Source: Paracoccus sp. M683
Lineage (GTDB): Bacteria; Pseudomonadota; Alphaproteobacteria; Rhodobacterales; Rhodobacteraceae
Length of the DNA stretch: 64,000 bases
Direction of reading: 5' to 3'
Assembly: GCF_007096355.1 (NCBI RefSeq)
Contig: NZ_VKDF01000009.1
Coordinates: 60,665-124,664, forward strand
A program made the position numbers and the translations under genes. The notes below the pieces were generated by a model. The model searched no databases, was not told where the DNA came from, and was given only the letters and a program-made list of their open reading frames with translations. This document shows positions 1-8,942 of this stretch, piece after piece (position 1 is the first letter of the stretch; every line of letters starts with the position of its first letter).

Positions 1-1
1 G

Positions 2-697
2 CTGATTTCCGGCGTTGCCATCAACTTTCTCGCCTCGGGGCTGACGGTGCTGCTGGGGATCAAGATCTTTGGCCTGGGCGGCAGAACGCCCTCGCTGCAA
101 GGCAGTGGCCGCTTTCAGGAAATCACCCTGCCCTTTGCCGATGCCCTGTCGGGCGTGCCGGTGATCGGTCCGATCTATGCACAGCTGATTTCGGGCCATT
201 CGATCCTGGTCTATGTCGCTGTGCTATGCGTGCCACTGACCTGGTGGGTGCTGTTTCGCACCCGCTTTGGCCTGCGGCTGCGGGCGGTTGGGGAAAACCC
301 CGCCTCGGTCGACACGGCCGGCGTGTCGGTAACGCGCCAGCGCTATGTCGCGGTGGCGATCTGCGGCGTGCTGTGCGGCATTGCCGGCGCCTATCTGGCA
401 ACTGGACTGTCGGCGGGCTTTGTCAAGGAAATGACCGCCGGCCGCGGTTTTATCGCATTGGCCGCGCTGATCTTTGCGAAATGGAGGCCCTGGGGCGCGC
501 TGTTTGCCACGCTGCTGTTCGGCCTGCTGGAATCCATCGCCAACCAATATCCCAATCTGGACCTTGGTTTCGTCACCATCCCGTCCATGTTCATGAACGC
601 GCTGCCCTATATCCTGACCGTCATCATCCTTGCCGGTTTCGTCGGCCGCGCCATCCCGCCACGCGCGGGCGGAGAGCCCTATGTCAAAGAACGCTGA
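2..697 (+). CDS. Nucleoside/sugar ABC transporter permease (5' partial)
   Basis: C-terminal part of an inner-membrane permease of the BMP/YufQ type that imports nucleosides. The reading frame is open at the left edge, so the start lies outside the window. Several hydrophobic segments are visible, and the cytoplasmic loop around GLRLRAVGENPASVDTAG is the conserved coupling loop of this permease family (compare LRAVGENP in RbsC/YufQ-like proteins). The last 17 bp overlap the start of the purine nucleoside phosphorylase gene, which fits a purine uptake and salvage operon. Nucleoside specificity is inferred from this neighbour and family resemblance; a sugar permease is the alternative. Confidence 0.85.
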   Translation: MISGVAINFLASGLTVLLGIKIFGLGGRTPSLQGSGRFQEITLPFADALSGVPVIGPIYAQLISGHSILVYVAVLCVPLTWWVLFRTRFGLRLRAVGENPASVDTAGVSVTRQRYVAVAICGVLCGIAGAYLATGLSAGFVKEMTAGRGFIALAALIFAKWRPWGALFATLLFGLLESIANQYPNLDLGFVTIPSMFMNALPYILTVIILAGFVGRAIPPRAGGEPYVKER

Positions 698-1481
698 CCT
701 GATCGCCCTGATCCGCGACCGCGCGGGCGCTGAAGCCCCCGAATACGGCCTGATCCTTGGATCCGGGTTGGGGCATATCTCGGGCACGGTGGACGGTGTG
801 GCCATACCCTATGACGAATTGCCCGGCTTTCCCCATGCCGGCGTCTCGGGCCATGTCCCGCAACTGGTCATCGGCCAACTGGAGGGTCGCCGCGTCGCCG
901 TCTTTGGCGGCCGGTCGCATTACTACGAATCCGGGCGGCCCGACGCGATGCGGCTGCCGCTTCAGGTGCTGGCGGGCCTTGGCACGAAAAAGCTGATCCT
1001 GACCAATGCGGCGGGTTCGGTGCGGCCGGCGATGCAGCCCGGTTCGCTGATGATGCTATCCGATCACATCAACCTGTCCGGCGCCAACCCGCTGATCGGC
1101 GAGACGACCGACGCGCGTTTCCAGCCGATGACCGACGCCCATGATGCCGCCCTGCGCGCCCGCCTTGCCGCCGCCGCCCAGGCCGAAGGGATCGACCTGC
1201 CCGAGGGCGTCTATTGCTGGTTTTCCGGCCCCAGTTTCGAGACGCCTGCCGAAATCCGCATGACCCAGATCATCGGTGGCGACGCGGTGGGCATGTCGAC
1301 CGTTCCCGAAATCATTCTCGGCCGGTTCTTCGGCCTCAGTTGCGCGGCGATCTCGGTCATCACCAATATGGGTGCGGGCCTGTCGAATGAATCGCTCAGC
1401 CACGAACACACCAAGGCCATGGCGCCCCTGGGCGCGGCCAAGCTGGAAAAAGTGCTGCGGCGTTTTCTGAAGGATGGCTAA
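681..1481 (+). CDS. punA: Purine-nucleoside phosphorylase
   Basis: Cytoplasmic enzyme that splits purine nucleosides with phosphate into free base and (deoxy)ribose-1-phosphate. The 266-aa length fits the trimeric PNP/MTAP family. GSGLG at residues 27-31, a GRSHYYE phosphate/nucleoside-site segment, TNAAGSV and MSTVPE are all family landmarks. I chose ATG 681 because GGAGAG lies just upstream and the protein then begins at the family's usual N-terminus. The start overlaps the 3' end of the upstream permease, so uptake and phosphorolysis are probably co-translated. MTA phosphorylase is the less likely alternative. Confidence 0.92.
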   Translation: MSKNADLIALIRDRAGAEAPEYGLILGSGLGHISGTVDGVAIPYDELPGFPHAGVSGHVPQLVIGQLEGRRVAVFGGRSHYYESGRPDAMRLPLQVLAGLGTKKLILTNAAGSVRPAMQPGSLMMLSDHINLSGANPLIGETTDARFQPMTDAHDAALRARLAAAAQAEGIDLPEGVYCWFSGPSFETPAEIRMTQIIGGDAVGMSTVPEIILGRFFGLSCAAISVITNMGAGLSNESLSHEHTKAMAPLGAAKLEKVLRRFLKDG

Positions 1482-1515
1482 GCGGCCAGTGCCTGCCGGG
1501 CGGGCCTAGACCGGA

Positions 1516-2259
1516 ATGGAAGTCCTGCTGTATCTGCTGATCTTCGGCTGGCAATATGCCGTCCCGCTGGTCCTGACAGCGGTGCTGACACTGCTCATCC
1601 ATCGCATTTTATCCCGCCGAGGCTGGCGCTGGCCGATCCTCGGCGCGACAGGCATCGCCGTTGCCCTGTCCTGCCTGCCTGCGCTTTCGGACAGGGTGAC
1701 AATGCGCAGGGATCTGGCCGCACTTGCCCCCGACAGCATTCGCCCCGACCAGTTGACCCTGCCACCGGGCCGGCTGTTGCATCTGCAAAACATGAACACC
1801 GCCGGGATCACCTGCCGCGAGGAATGCCCCTTCGCGCAACTGCCCTTCGTCAGCGATGTCACCGTCGCCGATATTCAACGGGTAACCGATCCCGAAGGTT
1901 ATCCCCCGTCACGGCCAATCGACCTTTGGGCGGCGCTGGACAACCCCGACCGTAATGCGCCGTTTCCCTACAGCTATGCCTTCATCTCGGCCACCTCTTA
2001 CTGGTATGCCAAAGGCATCGGCGCCACCGATTATCGCCTGCCCCATTGGCCCGAAACGACCAGTGGCGCGCATATGCTGGTGTCAGTTCCACCCGACGGC
2101 CAATTGGACCTTGCCCACGCCACCACCCATTACCGCCGGCTGAATCTGCAACTTGAACAGGCGGAATGGGGCCTGTGGGGCTTTGCCAGCCGGATCAGGA
2201 ACATCCCCTCGACCGGGGCGATCTTTGACGACCTCAGCACCATCGCCAAGCCGGATTAG
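1516..2259 (+). CDS. Hypothetical membrane-anchored protein
   Basis: I do not recognise this 247-aa protein. The first 25 or so residues form a strong hydrophobic helix, a second follows at about residues 38-55, and the remainder (about 185 residues) looks soluble and would probably lie in the periplasm. That domain has two Cys in TCREEC and many aromatic and proline residues. No catalytic motif is apparent. It lies 34 bp after punA on the same strand and its stop overlaps the convergent hydrolase gene by 4 bp. The ribosome-binding site is weak, so the start is uncertain. Confidence 0.6.
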   Translation: MEVLLYLLIFGWQYAVPLVLTAVLTLLIHRILSRRGWRWPILGATGIAVALSCLPALSDRVTMRRDLAALAPDSIRPDQLTLPPGRLLHLQNMNTAGITCREECPFAQLPFVSDVTVADIQRVTDPEGYPPSRPIDLWAALDNPDRNAPFPYSYAFISATSYWYAKGIGATDYRLPHWPETTSGAHMLVSVPPDGQLDLAHATTHYRRLNLQLEQAEWGLWGFASRIRNIPSTGAIFDDLSTIAKPD

Positions 2260-3146
2260 GCCGTCAGGTACCGGTTGAACCAGTCGATCGTCCGCTGCCA
2301 TGCCAGATCTGCGGCGGCCTGATCGTATCGCGGCGTGGAATCATTGTGGAACCCATGATTCACACCGGGATAGATATACCCCTCATAGGTCTTTCCGGCC
2401 GCCTTCAACGCTGCCTCATAGGCCGGCCAGCCTTCGTTGATCCGCTCATCCATCCCGGCATAATGCAGCAACAAGGGCGCCTGAATCTTCGCCGCATCCT
2501 CGACGGCGGCCTGTCGCCCATAGAAGGGCACCGAGGCCGCAAGTTCTGGATAGGCCACAGCCAGCGCATTGCAGACCCCGCCGCCATAGCAAAAGCCGAC
2601 CGCGCCAACCTTGCCGGTCGAATCCTCGCGCCCCATCAGATGCTCGGCCCCGGCAAAGAAATCATTCATCAGCTTTTCGGGATCGACGCTCTGCTGCAAT
2701 TCACGCCCTTCGGTGTCATTGCCCGGATAGCCGCCCACCGAGGTCAGCCCATCGGGCGCCAGCGCCATGAACCCGGCCTTGGCCACGCGCCGGGCCACAT
2801 CCTCGATATAGGGGTTCAGTCCCCGGTTCTCATGGATGACCAGAACGGCGGGCAACGGCCCCTCGACGCCCGCAGGCCGCACCAGATAGCCGCGGACCTC
2901 GCCATTGCCATTGGGCGAATCATAGGTCACATATTCGGGCAGGATCGTCTCGTCGTTGAAATTCACCTGCTGGGCCATGGCGTAATTCGGGCTCAGCATC
3001 TGCAACAGCCCCACCGCCGTGACGCCGCCCACAGCGAATTTCGTCGCCCGGTCCAGAAACTCGCGCTTGGTGATCACTCCATGCGCGTAATAATCATACA
3101 GTTCCAGCAGCTCCTGGTCGAAATCCTTGGCCGTCATCCGGTTCAT
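2256..3146 (-). CDS. Dienelactone hydrolase family protein
   Basis: Alpha/beta hydrolase of the dienelactone hydrolase (carboxymethylenebutenolidase) family, 296 aa. The nucleophile Cys186 lies in GFCYGG, with Asp233 (GMDERIN) and His264 (GVNHGFHND) completing the family's Cys-Asp-His triad. About 60 N-terminal residues precede the hydrolase core. They include a hydrophobic stretch near residues 37-57 after [10 protein letters not shown], which resembles the long leader of exported DLH homologues. ATG 3146 is preceded by a strong AGGAGG-like site; the upstream extension of the frame crosses the repeat element and is not used. The physiological substrate cannot be read from sequence. Confidence 0.9.
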   Translation of the reverse strand: MNRMTAKDFDQELLELYDYYAHGVITKREFLDRATKFAVGGVTAVGLLQMLSPNYAMAQQVNFNDETILPEYVTYDSPNGNGEVRGYLVRPAGVEGPLPAVLVIHENRGLNPYIEDVARRVAKAGFMALAPDGLTSVGGYPGNDTEGRELQQSVDPEKLMNDFFAGAEHLMGREDSTGKVGAVGFCYGGGVCNALAVAYPELAASVPFYGRQAAVEDAAKIQAPLLLHYAGMDERINEGWPAYEAALKAAGKTYEGYIYPGVNHGFHNDSTPRYDQAAADLAWQRTIDWFNRYLTA

Positions 3147-3223
3147 CGCATCCCCCTCCTGTTGCTTTCGCAAAAAGTGTAGGCCGCAATCCCGCCACAC
3201 CCGTTCACAATCGGGCGACCAGC

Positions 3224-3260
3224 TTTCTTCTTCACCCAAATATCCCCGCCGGAGGCACCC
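3224..3260 (-). repeat. Extragenic GGATATTT element, copy 1
   Basis: On the minus strand a GCCTCCGGCGGGG hairpin-like segment runs into GGATATTTGGGTGAAGAAGAAAG. The tail GGATATTT-N-rich-GAAGAA matches five other copies in the window. It sits between mnmH and the dienelactone hydrolase gene. Confidence 0.7.
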
Positions 3261-3281
3261 GCCGCCGACCCCGGACAAGGC

Positions 3282-4334
3282 TCAGCCGGTCAGAACCGCC
3301 AGCGCCGCCTCGACCCGTCCCGCCGCGTGATCCAGATCCGACAGATCATCCAGCGCCACGACGGCGCGTTCACCGGCGGCATAGCGCGCCCGGTGCTTCA
3401 GATAGCGCGGATCATAGTGATCACGCATCAACCCCTCGGCCAGCGCTGGCCATTGACCGGCCGCTGCCTGCCGTTGCCAAGCTTCGATCCGTTCGCCCGG
3501 ATGCAGCGGCGCCAATGCGGCGATAATCTCGCCCAAACGCACGGGATCCGCCGCCACATCGACATAGTCGCGCGCCGAATAGGCCGCCCGCGCCGCAACG
3601 GGCACCTCGATGCGCAGGCGCGGGGCGGCGCAGATCGCCTGCCAGATCGCCTTGGGCAGGGTGACGGCACCAATGCGGCTGCTTTCGGCCTCGACCAGCA
3701 CGGGACGCGCGGGATCCAGCGTCGCCAGCGCCAGCGCTAACCGCCCCTCGAACAGCTTCTGGCTGGGCTGCCCGCCGGGCATCGCCCCAAACAGGCTGCC
3801 GCGATGCGCGGCCAAACCCTCAAGGTCGATCACCTGCCAACCCCGCACCGCCAGCCGCGACAGGATCGCCGTCTTGGCGCTGCCGGTATTGCCGTCCAGC
3901 ACGATGACCGGCGCGGCAACGGGCATGTCCTGCACCTGCTGCACCACCAGCCCGCGCCAGCTTTTATAGCCGCCCTCGACCAGCTCGACCCGCCAGCCAA
4001 TCTGCGACAGGATCGCGGCAAAGCTGCCCGACCTCTGCCCGCCGCGCCAGCAGTAAACCAGCGGTCGCCAGCCGCCCGGCCGGTCGGCCAGTGCCCCGGC
4101 GATATGGCGCGCGGCATTGCCCGCAACCAGCGCCGCCCCGATCTTGCGCGCATCAAAGGGCGAGACCTGCTTATAGATCGTGCCGACACGCGCACGCTCG
4201 GCATCATCCAGCACCGGCAGGTTGATCGCACCGGGCAGATGATCCTCGGCATATTCTGCCGGGCTGCGGACGTCGATGATATCGTCGAACCCCGCGCGAA
4301 CGGGGTGCGACACGTCGGTCAGACGAAAGCTCAA
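3282..4334 (-). CDS. mnmH: tRNA 2-selenouridine synthase
   Basis: Converts 2-thiouridine at the tRNA wobble position to 2-selenouridine by way of a geranylated intermediate (family MnmH/SelU/YbbB). The 350-aa protein has an N-terminal rhodanese domain with catalytic Cys95 in YCWRGGQRSG, followed by a P-loop GNTGSAKT at residues 148-155, the family's characteristic fusion. It starts 7 bp downstream of the L,D-transpeptidase stop on the same strand and may be co-transcribed with it. The selenophosphate synthase partner is not in the window. Confidence 0.95.
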   Translation of the reverse strand: MSFRLTDVSHPVRAGFDDIIDVRSPAEYAEDHLPGAINLPVLDDAERARVGTIYKQVSPFDARKIGAALVAGNAARHIAGALADRPGGWRPLVYCWRGGQRSGSFAAILSQIGWRVELVEGGYKSWRGLVVQQVQDMPVAAPVIVLDGNTGSAKTAILSRLAVRGWQVIDLEGLAAHRGSLFGAMPGGQPSQKLFEGRLALALATLDPARPVLVEAESSRIGAVTLPKAIWQAICAAPRLRIEVPVAARAAYSARDYVDVAADPVRLGEIIAALAPLHPGERIEAWQRQAAAGQWPALAEGLMRDHYDPRYLKHRARYAAGERAVVALDDLSDLDHAAGRVEAALAVLTG

Positions 4335-4341
4335 GTCGGTA

Positions 4342-4917
4342 TCAGTAGACGTAAACGGGCGTGCCGATGGGAATCTGGTCGTAAAGGCTCATCACGGCCT
4401 CGTTGCGCATCCGCAGGCAGCCATTGCTGACGGCGCGGCCAATGCTGCCCGGCTCGGTCGTTCCATGGATGCGGATCGCGGTGTCCTGCCCGCGGTCGTT
4501 ATACAGATACAGCGCGCGGGCACCCAACGGATTGCTTGGCCCGCCCGGCATGCCATTTTCGTATTTCTTATAGGCGGCCGGGTTGCGCTGGATCATCTCG
4601 GGCGTGGGGCGCCAGCTGGGCCACTCGGTCTTGCGGCCGACGGTGGCGCGGCCCTTCCAGACCAGTTCATCGCGACCGACGGCGACACCGTAGCGGATCG
4701 CCTTGCCCGGCGCGATCACGTGATAAAGGAAGAAATCCTTGCTGACGACGATGATACTGCCCACCTCGAACCCGTCGCGAATGGCGACCTCGGTGGGGGC
4801 ATAGGGATCACGGCCGGCGGCGGCAGGGGTGGTGGCCTGGGGCGCGGCCTGCGCCAACAGCAGCGACGGCGCGGCGATCAGCGGCACGGCCAGCGAAATC
4901 ATCTGACGGCGGTTCAT
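4342..4917 (-). CDS. L,D-transpeptidase (ErfK/YbiS/YkuD domain)
   Basis: Cell-wall enzyme of the YkuD family, which forms 3-3 peptidoglycan cross-links or attaches lipoproteins. The 191-aa protein has a twin-arginine-like signal (MNRRQMISLAVPLIAAP) and the catalytic signature HGT...SIGRAVSNGCLRM, with His151 and nucleophile Cys167. ATG 4917 was chosen because it follows AGGATGAG and puts the signal peptide at the N-terminus; a longer frame starts 20 codons upstream. A CCCTAT-N7-ATAGGG dyad lies 37 bp upstream. The exact reaction, cross-linking or anchoring, is not determinable. Confidence 0.92.
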   Translation of the reverse strand: MNRRQMISLAVPLIAAPSLLLAQAAPQATTPAAAGRDPYAPTEVAIRDGFEVGSIIVVSKDFFLYHVIAPGKAIRYGVAVGRDELVWKGRATVGRKTEWPSWRPTPEMIQRNPAAYKKYENGMPGGPSNPLGARALYLYNDRGQDTAIRIHGTTEPGSIGRAVSNGCLRMRNEAVMSLYDQIPIGTPVYVY

Positions 4918-4953
4918 GGCAAACTCATCCTGTGACTGCTCGGGTTGGTCATT

Positions 4954-4972
4954 CCCTATATGTTCCATAGGG
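4954..4972. promoter_or_regulatory. Inverted repeat CCCTAT-N7-ATAGGG upstream of ldt
   Basis: Perfect 6-bp arms with a 7-bp spacer, ending 37 bp before the L,D-transpeptidase start. The size and position suit an operator or a feature of that gene's promoter, but no regulator can be assigned. Confidence 0.35.
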
Positions 4973-5298
4973 GGCAAGACAACTCAATCCAACGTCATCG
5001 CCACAGTTTCCCTTGACGCAGCGACCCCGAGGCCACATCTCACCAGACATGACCGCCGCAACGCGACCTACATACGGCCCTGACGCCCCGCGCAAAGCCG
5101 CCACCCGCGCCCCGCATCTGTGCCGGGGCCGTGGGGGGCGTGGTTGTCGCTGTCACATGGCGGCGCGTCCGCGCCATGCCCGCGCCGTCTGGCCGCTGGC
5201 CCTTGGCGAGGACCTGCCGCCGCAGCGATTGCCCGGCGCCGGCCCGCTGGCCGAGACGCCGCAAGCCGCCACGCGTCAACCACAGGCACCCCCGTTTT

Positions 5299-5335
5299 CC
5301 TTGACTGAAACCCTGCATCATGGATTCAGCCAAGG
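5299..5335 (+). promoter_or_regulatory. Inverted repeat overlapping the copA ribosome-binding site
   Basis: CCTTGACTGAA (5299-5309) and TTCAGCCAAGG (5325-5335) pair at 10 of 11 positions around a 15-nt loop. The 3' arm contains the AAGGA that serves ATG 5344, so an mRNA hairpin would hide the Shine-Dalgarno sequence. A DNA operator for a copper regulator is the alternative. Confidence 0.45.
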
Positions 5336-5343
5336 ACAACACC

Positions 5344-7800
5344 ATGCCTTCCGCATCTGAAAAACACCACGCACACCAGCCCACGCACGAGGTCGAACTG
5401 ACCCTGACCGGCCTGTCCTGCGCGTCCTGCGTAGGCCGTGCCGAGCGCGCGCTGGCCGCCGTTCCCGGCGTCACCGAGCCGCGCGTCAACCTGGCCACCC
5501 ACCGCGCCCATCTGCGCCTGACCGATCCCGCAGCCCTGCCCCGCGCGACCGAGGCGCTGGCCCGCGCCGGCTATCCCGCCGAGCCGGTCCATACCACGCT
5601 AGAGGTTCAGGGCATGACCTGCGCATCCTGCGTGGGCCGGGTCGAGCGCGCCCTGACCGCCCTGCCCGGCGTCAGCGCGGCCGCAGTCAATCTGGCCGCG
5701 GGCCGCGCCGACATCACCCATGACGCAGGCGTGGCCGCGGAAACACTGGCCCAGACCGTCACCGCCAAGGGCTATCCGGCGCAATTGCGCGCTGATCACG
5801 CCGCCCATGCCGGCCACCTGCACCATGACGATGAAGCGACAACCCTGCGCCGCAACTTCCTGATCGCGCTGGCTTTGACCCTGCCGGTCTTTATCGCGGA
5901 AATGGGCGGCCATGCCGTTCCGGCCTTTCACCACTGGCTGATGGGCGCGATCGGCACGCCAACCCTGTGGCTGGCCGAACTGGTGCTGACCGCGCTGGTC
6001 CTGGCCTTTCCCGGCCGGGTCTTCTTTCGCATCGGCATCCCCGCCCTGCTGAAGGGCGCGCCCGAGATGAACAGCCTCGTCGCTCTGGGCGCAGGCGCGG
6101 CTTTTCTTTATTCCACCGTCGTCACTCTGGCCCCCGGTCTGCTGCCGGAAACCGCGCGGCATGTCTATTTCGAGGCGGCGGCGGTCATCGTCACCCTTAT
6201 CCTGCTGGGTCGCTGGCTGGAAGCACGCGCCAAGGGTCAGGCCAGCGCCGCGATCCGGCGGCTGGTGGAACTGGCGCCCGATCATGCGGTGGTGGTCCGC
6301 GACGGGATCGAGGCACGGGTGGCCGTGGCCGACCTGCAACCCGGCGATCTGCTCCGCCTTGCCCCCGGTGAACGGGTGGCGGTGGACGGGCTGATCACCG
6401 AAGGCAGCGGCCTGATCGACGAATCCATGCTGACGGGCGAGCCGGTTCCGGTGACGAAATCCCCCGGCGATGCCGTCACCGGCGGCACAGTCAACGGGAA
6501 CAGCGCACTGACCTATCGCGTGACGGCGACCGGCGCCGATACCGCGCTGGCCCGCATCGTGCGCATGGTCGAGGATGCGCAGGCCGCAAAGCTGCCTGTG
6601 CAGGCCCTGGTGGACAAGATCACCCGCGTCTTTGTGCCGGTGGTGATCGGTTTGGCATTGCTGGCCTTCCTGCTGTGGCTGGCTTTCGGCGGCGGCCTTG
6701 CGCCGGCCTTTGTTGCGGCGGTTGCCGTGCTGATCATCGCCTGCCCCTGTGCGATGGGTCTGGCCGTGCCCGTCTCGATCATGGTCGGCACCGGCCGGGG
6801 CGCAGAACTGGGCGTGCTGTTCCGGCGCGGAGACGCGCTGCAACGGCTGGCCGAAGCGCGCGTGGTCGCCTTTGACAAGACCGGCACACTGACGCAGGGC
6901 GCCCCTGCCCTGACCGCGCTGGCCACTGAAGGCATCACCGAAGACGAGGCCTTGCGCCTGACCGCCAGCGCCGAGATCCGCTCTGAACATCCGCTGGCCG
7001 CGGCCCTGGTCGCCGCCGCGCGCGGGCGTGGCCTGCCGCTGGCCGAGGCGCAGGGGGTTCAGGCCAGTGCCGGGCGCGGGCTGACCGCGACCGTCGACGG
7101 GAAAACCCTGCTGATCGGCAATCTGCGCGCCTTGCAAGAGGTCGGCATCGACCCAGAACCCAGCCTGCTGGACCGCGCGACGGTATGGTCGGCGGACGGC
7201 GCGACGCCGGTGCATCTGGCGGTCGATGGCCGCCATGCCGCAGCGTTTGCGCTGGCCGATCCGGTGCGTGAGGGCAGCGCGGGCACCATCCGGGCGCTGC
7301 ATGATCTGGGCATCCAGACCGTCATGATCTCGGGCGATGTGCAGGCCACGGCGGATGCGGTGGGCCGGCAGCTGGGCATCGACCGCGTGATTGGCGGCGT
7401 CTTGCCCGATGGCAAGCTGGCCGCCGTGCGCGAAATGGGCAAGGGCAGCGTCTTTGTGGGCGATGGCATCAATGACGCGCCCGCGCTGGCGGCCGCCGAT
7501 ACCGGCATCGCCATCGGCACCGGCACCGATGTCGCCATCGAATCCGCCGATGCGGTGCTGATCGGCGGCGATCCGGCGGGCGTGGTCACGGCCATCCGCC
7601 TTAGCCGGGCGGTGATGCGCAATATCCGGCAGAACCTGTTCTGGGCCTTTGCCTATAACGCCGCGCTGATCCCGGTGGCCATGGGTGCTCTGGTGCCGCT
7701 CGGCGGCCCGCAACTGTCGCCGATGCTGGGCGCTGCGGCGATGGCGCTGTCCTCGGTCTTTGTCGTGACCAATGCCTTGCGGCTGAAGCGGGCGCCGTGA
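5344..7800 (+). CDS. copA: Cu(+)-exporting P-type ATPase
   Basis: Inner-membrane pump that exports cytosolic Cu(I) (P1B-1 ATPase), 818 aa. Two N-terminal heavy-metal-associated domains each carry CASC (residues 26-29 and 93-96). The transmembrane metal site is CPC at 467-469 in IIACPCAMG. The TGE actuator loop, phosphorylation motif DKTGTLT (Asp511) and hinge GDGINDAPAL are all present, so the enzyme looks intact. ATG 5344 was preferred over in-frame ATG 5320 because AAGGA sits 7 nt upstream of 5344. The GTGA overlap with the next gene couples them. Nearby PCu(A)C and DUF2946 genes support a copper role; silver may also be a substrate. Confidence 0.95.
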   Translation: MPSASEKHHAHQPTHEVELTLTGLSCASCVGRAERALAAVPGVTEPRVNLATHRAHLRLTDPAALPRATEALARAGYPAEPVHTTLEVQGMTCASCVGRVERALTALPGVSAAAVNLAAGRADITHDAGVAAETLAQTVTAKGYPAQLRADHAAHAGHLHHDDEATTLRRNFLIALALTLPVFIAEMGGHAVPAFHHWLMGAIGTPTLWLAELVLTALVLAFPGRVFFRIGIPALLKGAPEMNSLVALGAGAAFLYSTVVTLAPGLLPETARHVYFEAAAVIVTLILLGRWLEARAKGQASAAIRRLVELAPDHAVVVRDGIEARVAVADLQPGDLLRLAPGERVAVDGLITEGSGLIDESMLTGEPVPVTKSPGDAVTGGTVNGNSALTYRVTATGADTALARIVRMVEDAQAAKLPVQALVDKITRVFVPVVIGLALLAFLLWLAFGGGLAPAFVAAVAVLIIACPCAMGLAVPVSIMVGTGRGAELGVLFRRGDALQRLAEARVVAFDKTGTLTQGAPALTALATEGITEDEALRLTASAEIRSEHPLAAALVAAARGRGLPLAEAQGVQASAGRGLTATVDGKTLLIGNLRALQEVGIDPEPSLLDRATVWSADGATPVHLAVDGRHAAAFALADPVREGSAGTIRALHDLGIQTVMISGDVQATADAVGRQLGIDRVIGGVLPDGKLAAVREMGKGSVFVGDGINDAPALAAADTGIAIGTGTDVAIESADAVLIGGDPAGVVTAIRLSRAVMRNIRQNLFWAFAYNAALIPVAMGALVPLGGPQLSPMLGAAAMALSSVFVVTNALRLKRAP

Positions 7801-8420
7801 TCCGGCGGCGCTTTCTTGCTGCGATGGCGGGGGCCGCGCTGGTCCCTGCCGCCCTCGGCGCCGATCAGGGGCCGCGCATCGTGGCCTTTGGTGACAGCCT
7901 GACCGCCGGTTTCGGCCTGCCCAGCACCGAGGGGCTGGTTCCGGTGCTTCAGGACTGGCTGACCCGGCACAACACGCCCGCACAAATCGTGAATGAGGGA
8001 CTGTCGGGCGATACCACCTATGGCGGGCGGGTGCGCATCCATTGGTCGCTTTGGGGCGGGGCCGATGCGGTCATCGTCGCCCTCGGCGCCAATGACATGC
8101 TGCTGGGCTGGTCGCCACGGCAGGCCGAGGCCAATCTGGACGCGATCCTGACCGCCGCCCGGCAGGGCGACCGTCCGGTGCTGCTGGTCGGACTGTCGCT
8201 GCGCCGTTCGGGACCGGACTGGGACGGGATCTGGCCGCGTCTGGCCGAGCGGCATGGCTGCCTGCTGCTGCCCAATATCATCGCGCCGCTGGCGGCCATT
8301 CCGGCGGGGGACCGCAAGCCCTATCTGCAAGCCGATGGGCTTCACCCCTCGGGTAAAGGGGTGAAGCTGCTGGTGGATCATCTGGGACCAAGCGTGCAGG
8401 CCCTGACCCGGCAGGTCTGA
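7797..8420 (+). CDS. tesA: Arylesterase / TesA-like SGNH hydrolase
   Basis: Periplasmic GDSL/SGNH-family esterase related to TesA/lysophospholipase L1, 207 aa. A short signal (MIRRRFLAAMAGAALVPAALG) precedes block I GDSLTAG with nucleophile Ser34, block II GLSGDTT, block III GANDML and block V DGLHPSG, which holds the catalytic Asp and His. The start is GTG 7797, overlapping the copA stop by 4 bp, so translation is probably coupled. Why an esterase follows the copper ATPase is unclear; it may simply be an operon companion. Confidence 0.9.
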   Translation: MIRRRFLAAMAGAALVPAALGADQGPRIVAFGDSLTAGFGLPSTEGLVPVLQDWLTRHNTPAQIVNEGLSGDTTYGGRVRIHWSLWGGADAVIVALGANDMLLGWSPRQAEANLDAILTAARQGDRPVLLVGLSLRRSGPDWDGIWPRLAERHGCLLLPNIIAPLAAIPAGDRKPYLQADGLHPSGKGVKLLVDHLGPSVQALTRQV

Positions 8421-8426
8421 GGCCGC

Positions 8427-8906
8427 TCAGTGCCCGCTATGGTCCGTCTCGCCCTGCCCGGCTGCGGCATCGGCGGGTTCGGGCTGGCGGTCGTTATCCA
8501 CCGGCACCTCGACCTCCATCACGCCGCAATCACCGAAATCCAGCGACAGAGCGATGGTCTGGCCGTTTTCCAGCGGCGCCTTCAGCCCCATCATCATGAC
8601 ATGATCACCGCCACGGGCCAGTTCGTGCTGGGCACCGGGGGCGACCTCGATCCCGCCCTCGATCGGCTGCATCTTCATCACGCCATCGACGTCCAGATTG
8701 GTGTGCAGTTCAACCTTCGCTGCTGCGTCAGAAGCAACGCCGACCAGCGTGCAGGAGACGGCACGGTGGTTGTCCAGCAGCATGAAGGCCGCCGCGGTCT
8801 GGGGGTTGGCGCTGCGGGCATAGGCGTTTTCGACGGCCATGCCGTCATGGGCCGCTGCGGCCAGCGGAAACAGCACCGCTGCGGCGGTGTAAATGATGGT
8901 TTTCAT
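8427..8906 (-). CDS. Periplasmic copper chaperone PCu(A)C
   Basis: Periplasmic Cu(I) carrier of the PCu(A)C/DUF461 family, which delivers copper to cytochrome oxidase assembly. The 159-aa protein begins with a signal peptide ending near AAAAHDGM. The family metal motif H-M-X10-M-X21-H-X-M is represented by ELHTNLDVDGVMKM and later GGDHVMMM. The last 20 residues are extended and His-containing (ETDHSGH), which may add metal capacity. It lies 36 bp after the DUF2946-like gene on the same strand and converges with tesA after only 6 bp. Confidence 0.9.
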   Translation of the reverse strand: MKTIIYTAAAVLFPLAAAAHDGMAVENAYARSANPQTAAAFMLLDNHRAVSCTLVGVASDAAAKVELHTNLDVDGVMKMQPIEGGIEVAPGAQHELARGGDHVMMMGLKAPLENGQTIALSLDFGDCGVMEVEVPVDNDRQPEPADAAAGQGETDHSGH

Positions 8907-8942
8907 GTGGATCTGTCCTTGTTCGTGTTCGCGTATCTTTGG

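Larger units (their letters stand above)
4918..5343. other. 426-bp divergent intergenic region between ldt and copA
   Basis: This gap separates the divergent L,D-transpeptidase and copA genes. It holds a dyad near 4954-4972 and a second inverted repeat at 5299-5335. Short ORFs cross it in several frames on both strands, but none has a good ribosome-binding site, recognisable domain or plausible composition, so I call none. The GC content is very high in the middle part. Confidence 0.6.

Noticed and set aside
5320..5343. ATG 5320 as the copA start
   Set aside because: No ribosome-binding site; it lies in the loop of the inverted repeat, whereas ATG 5344 has AAGGA at good spacing.
5013..5360. 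ORFs of 60-150 codons on both strands in the ldt-copA gap
   Set aside because: No ribosome-binding site, no recognised domain, Arg/Pro/Ala-rich composition typical of GC-rich shadow frames.
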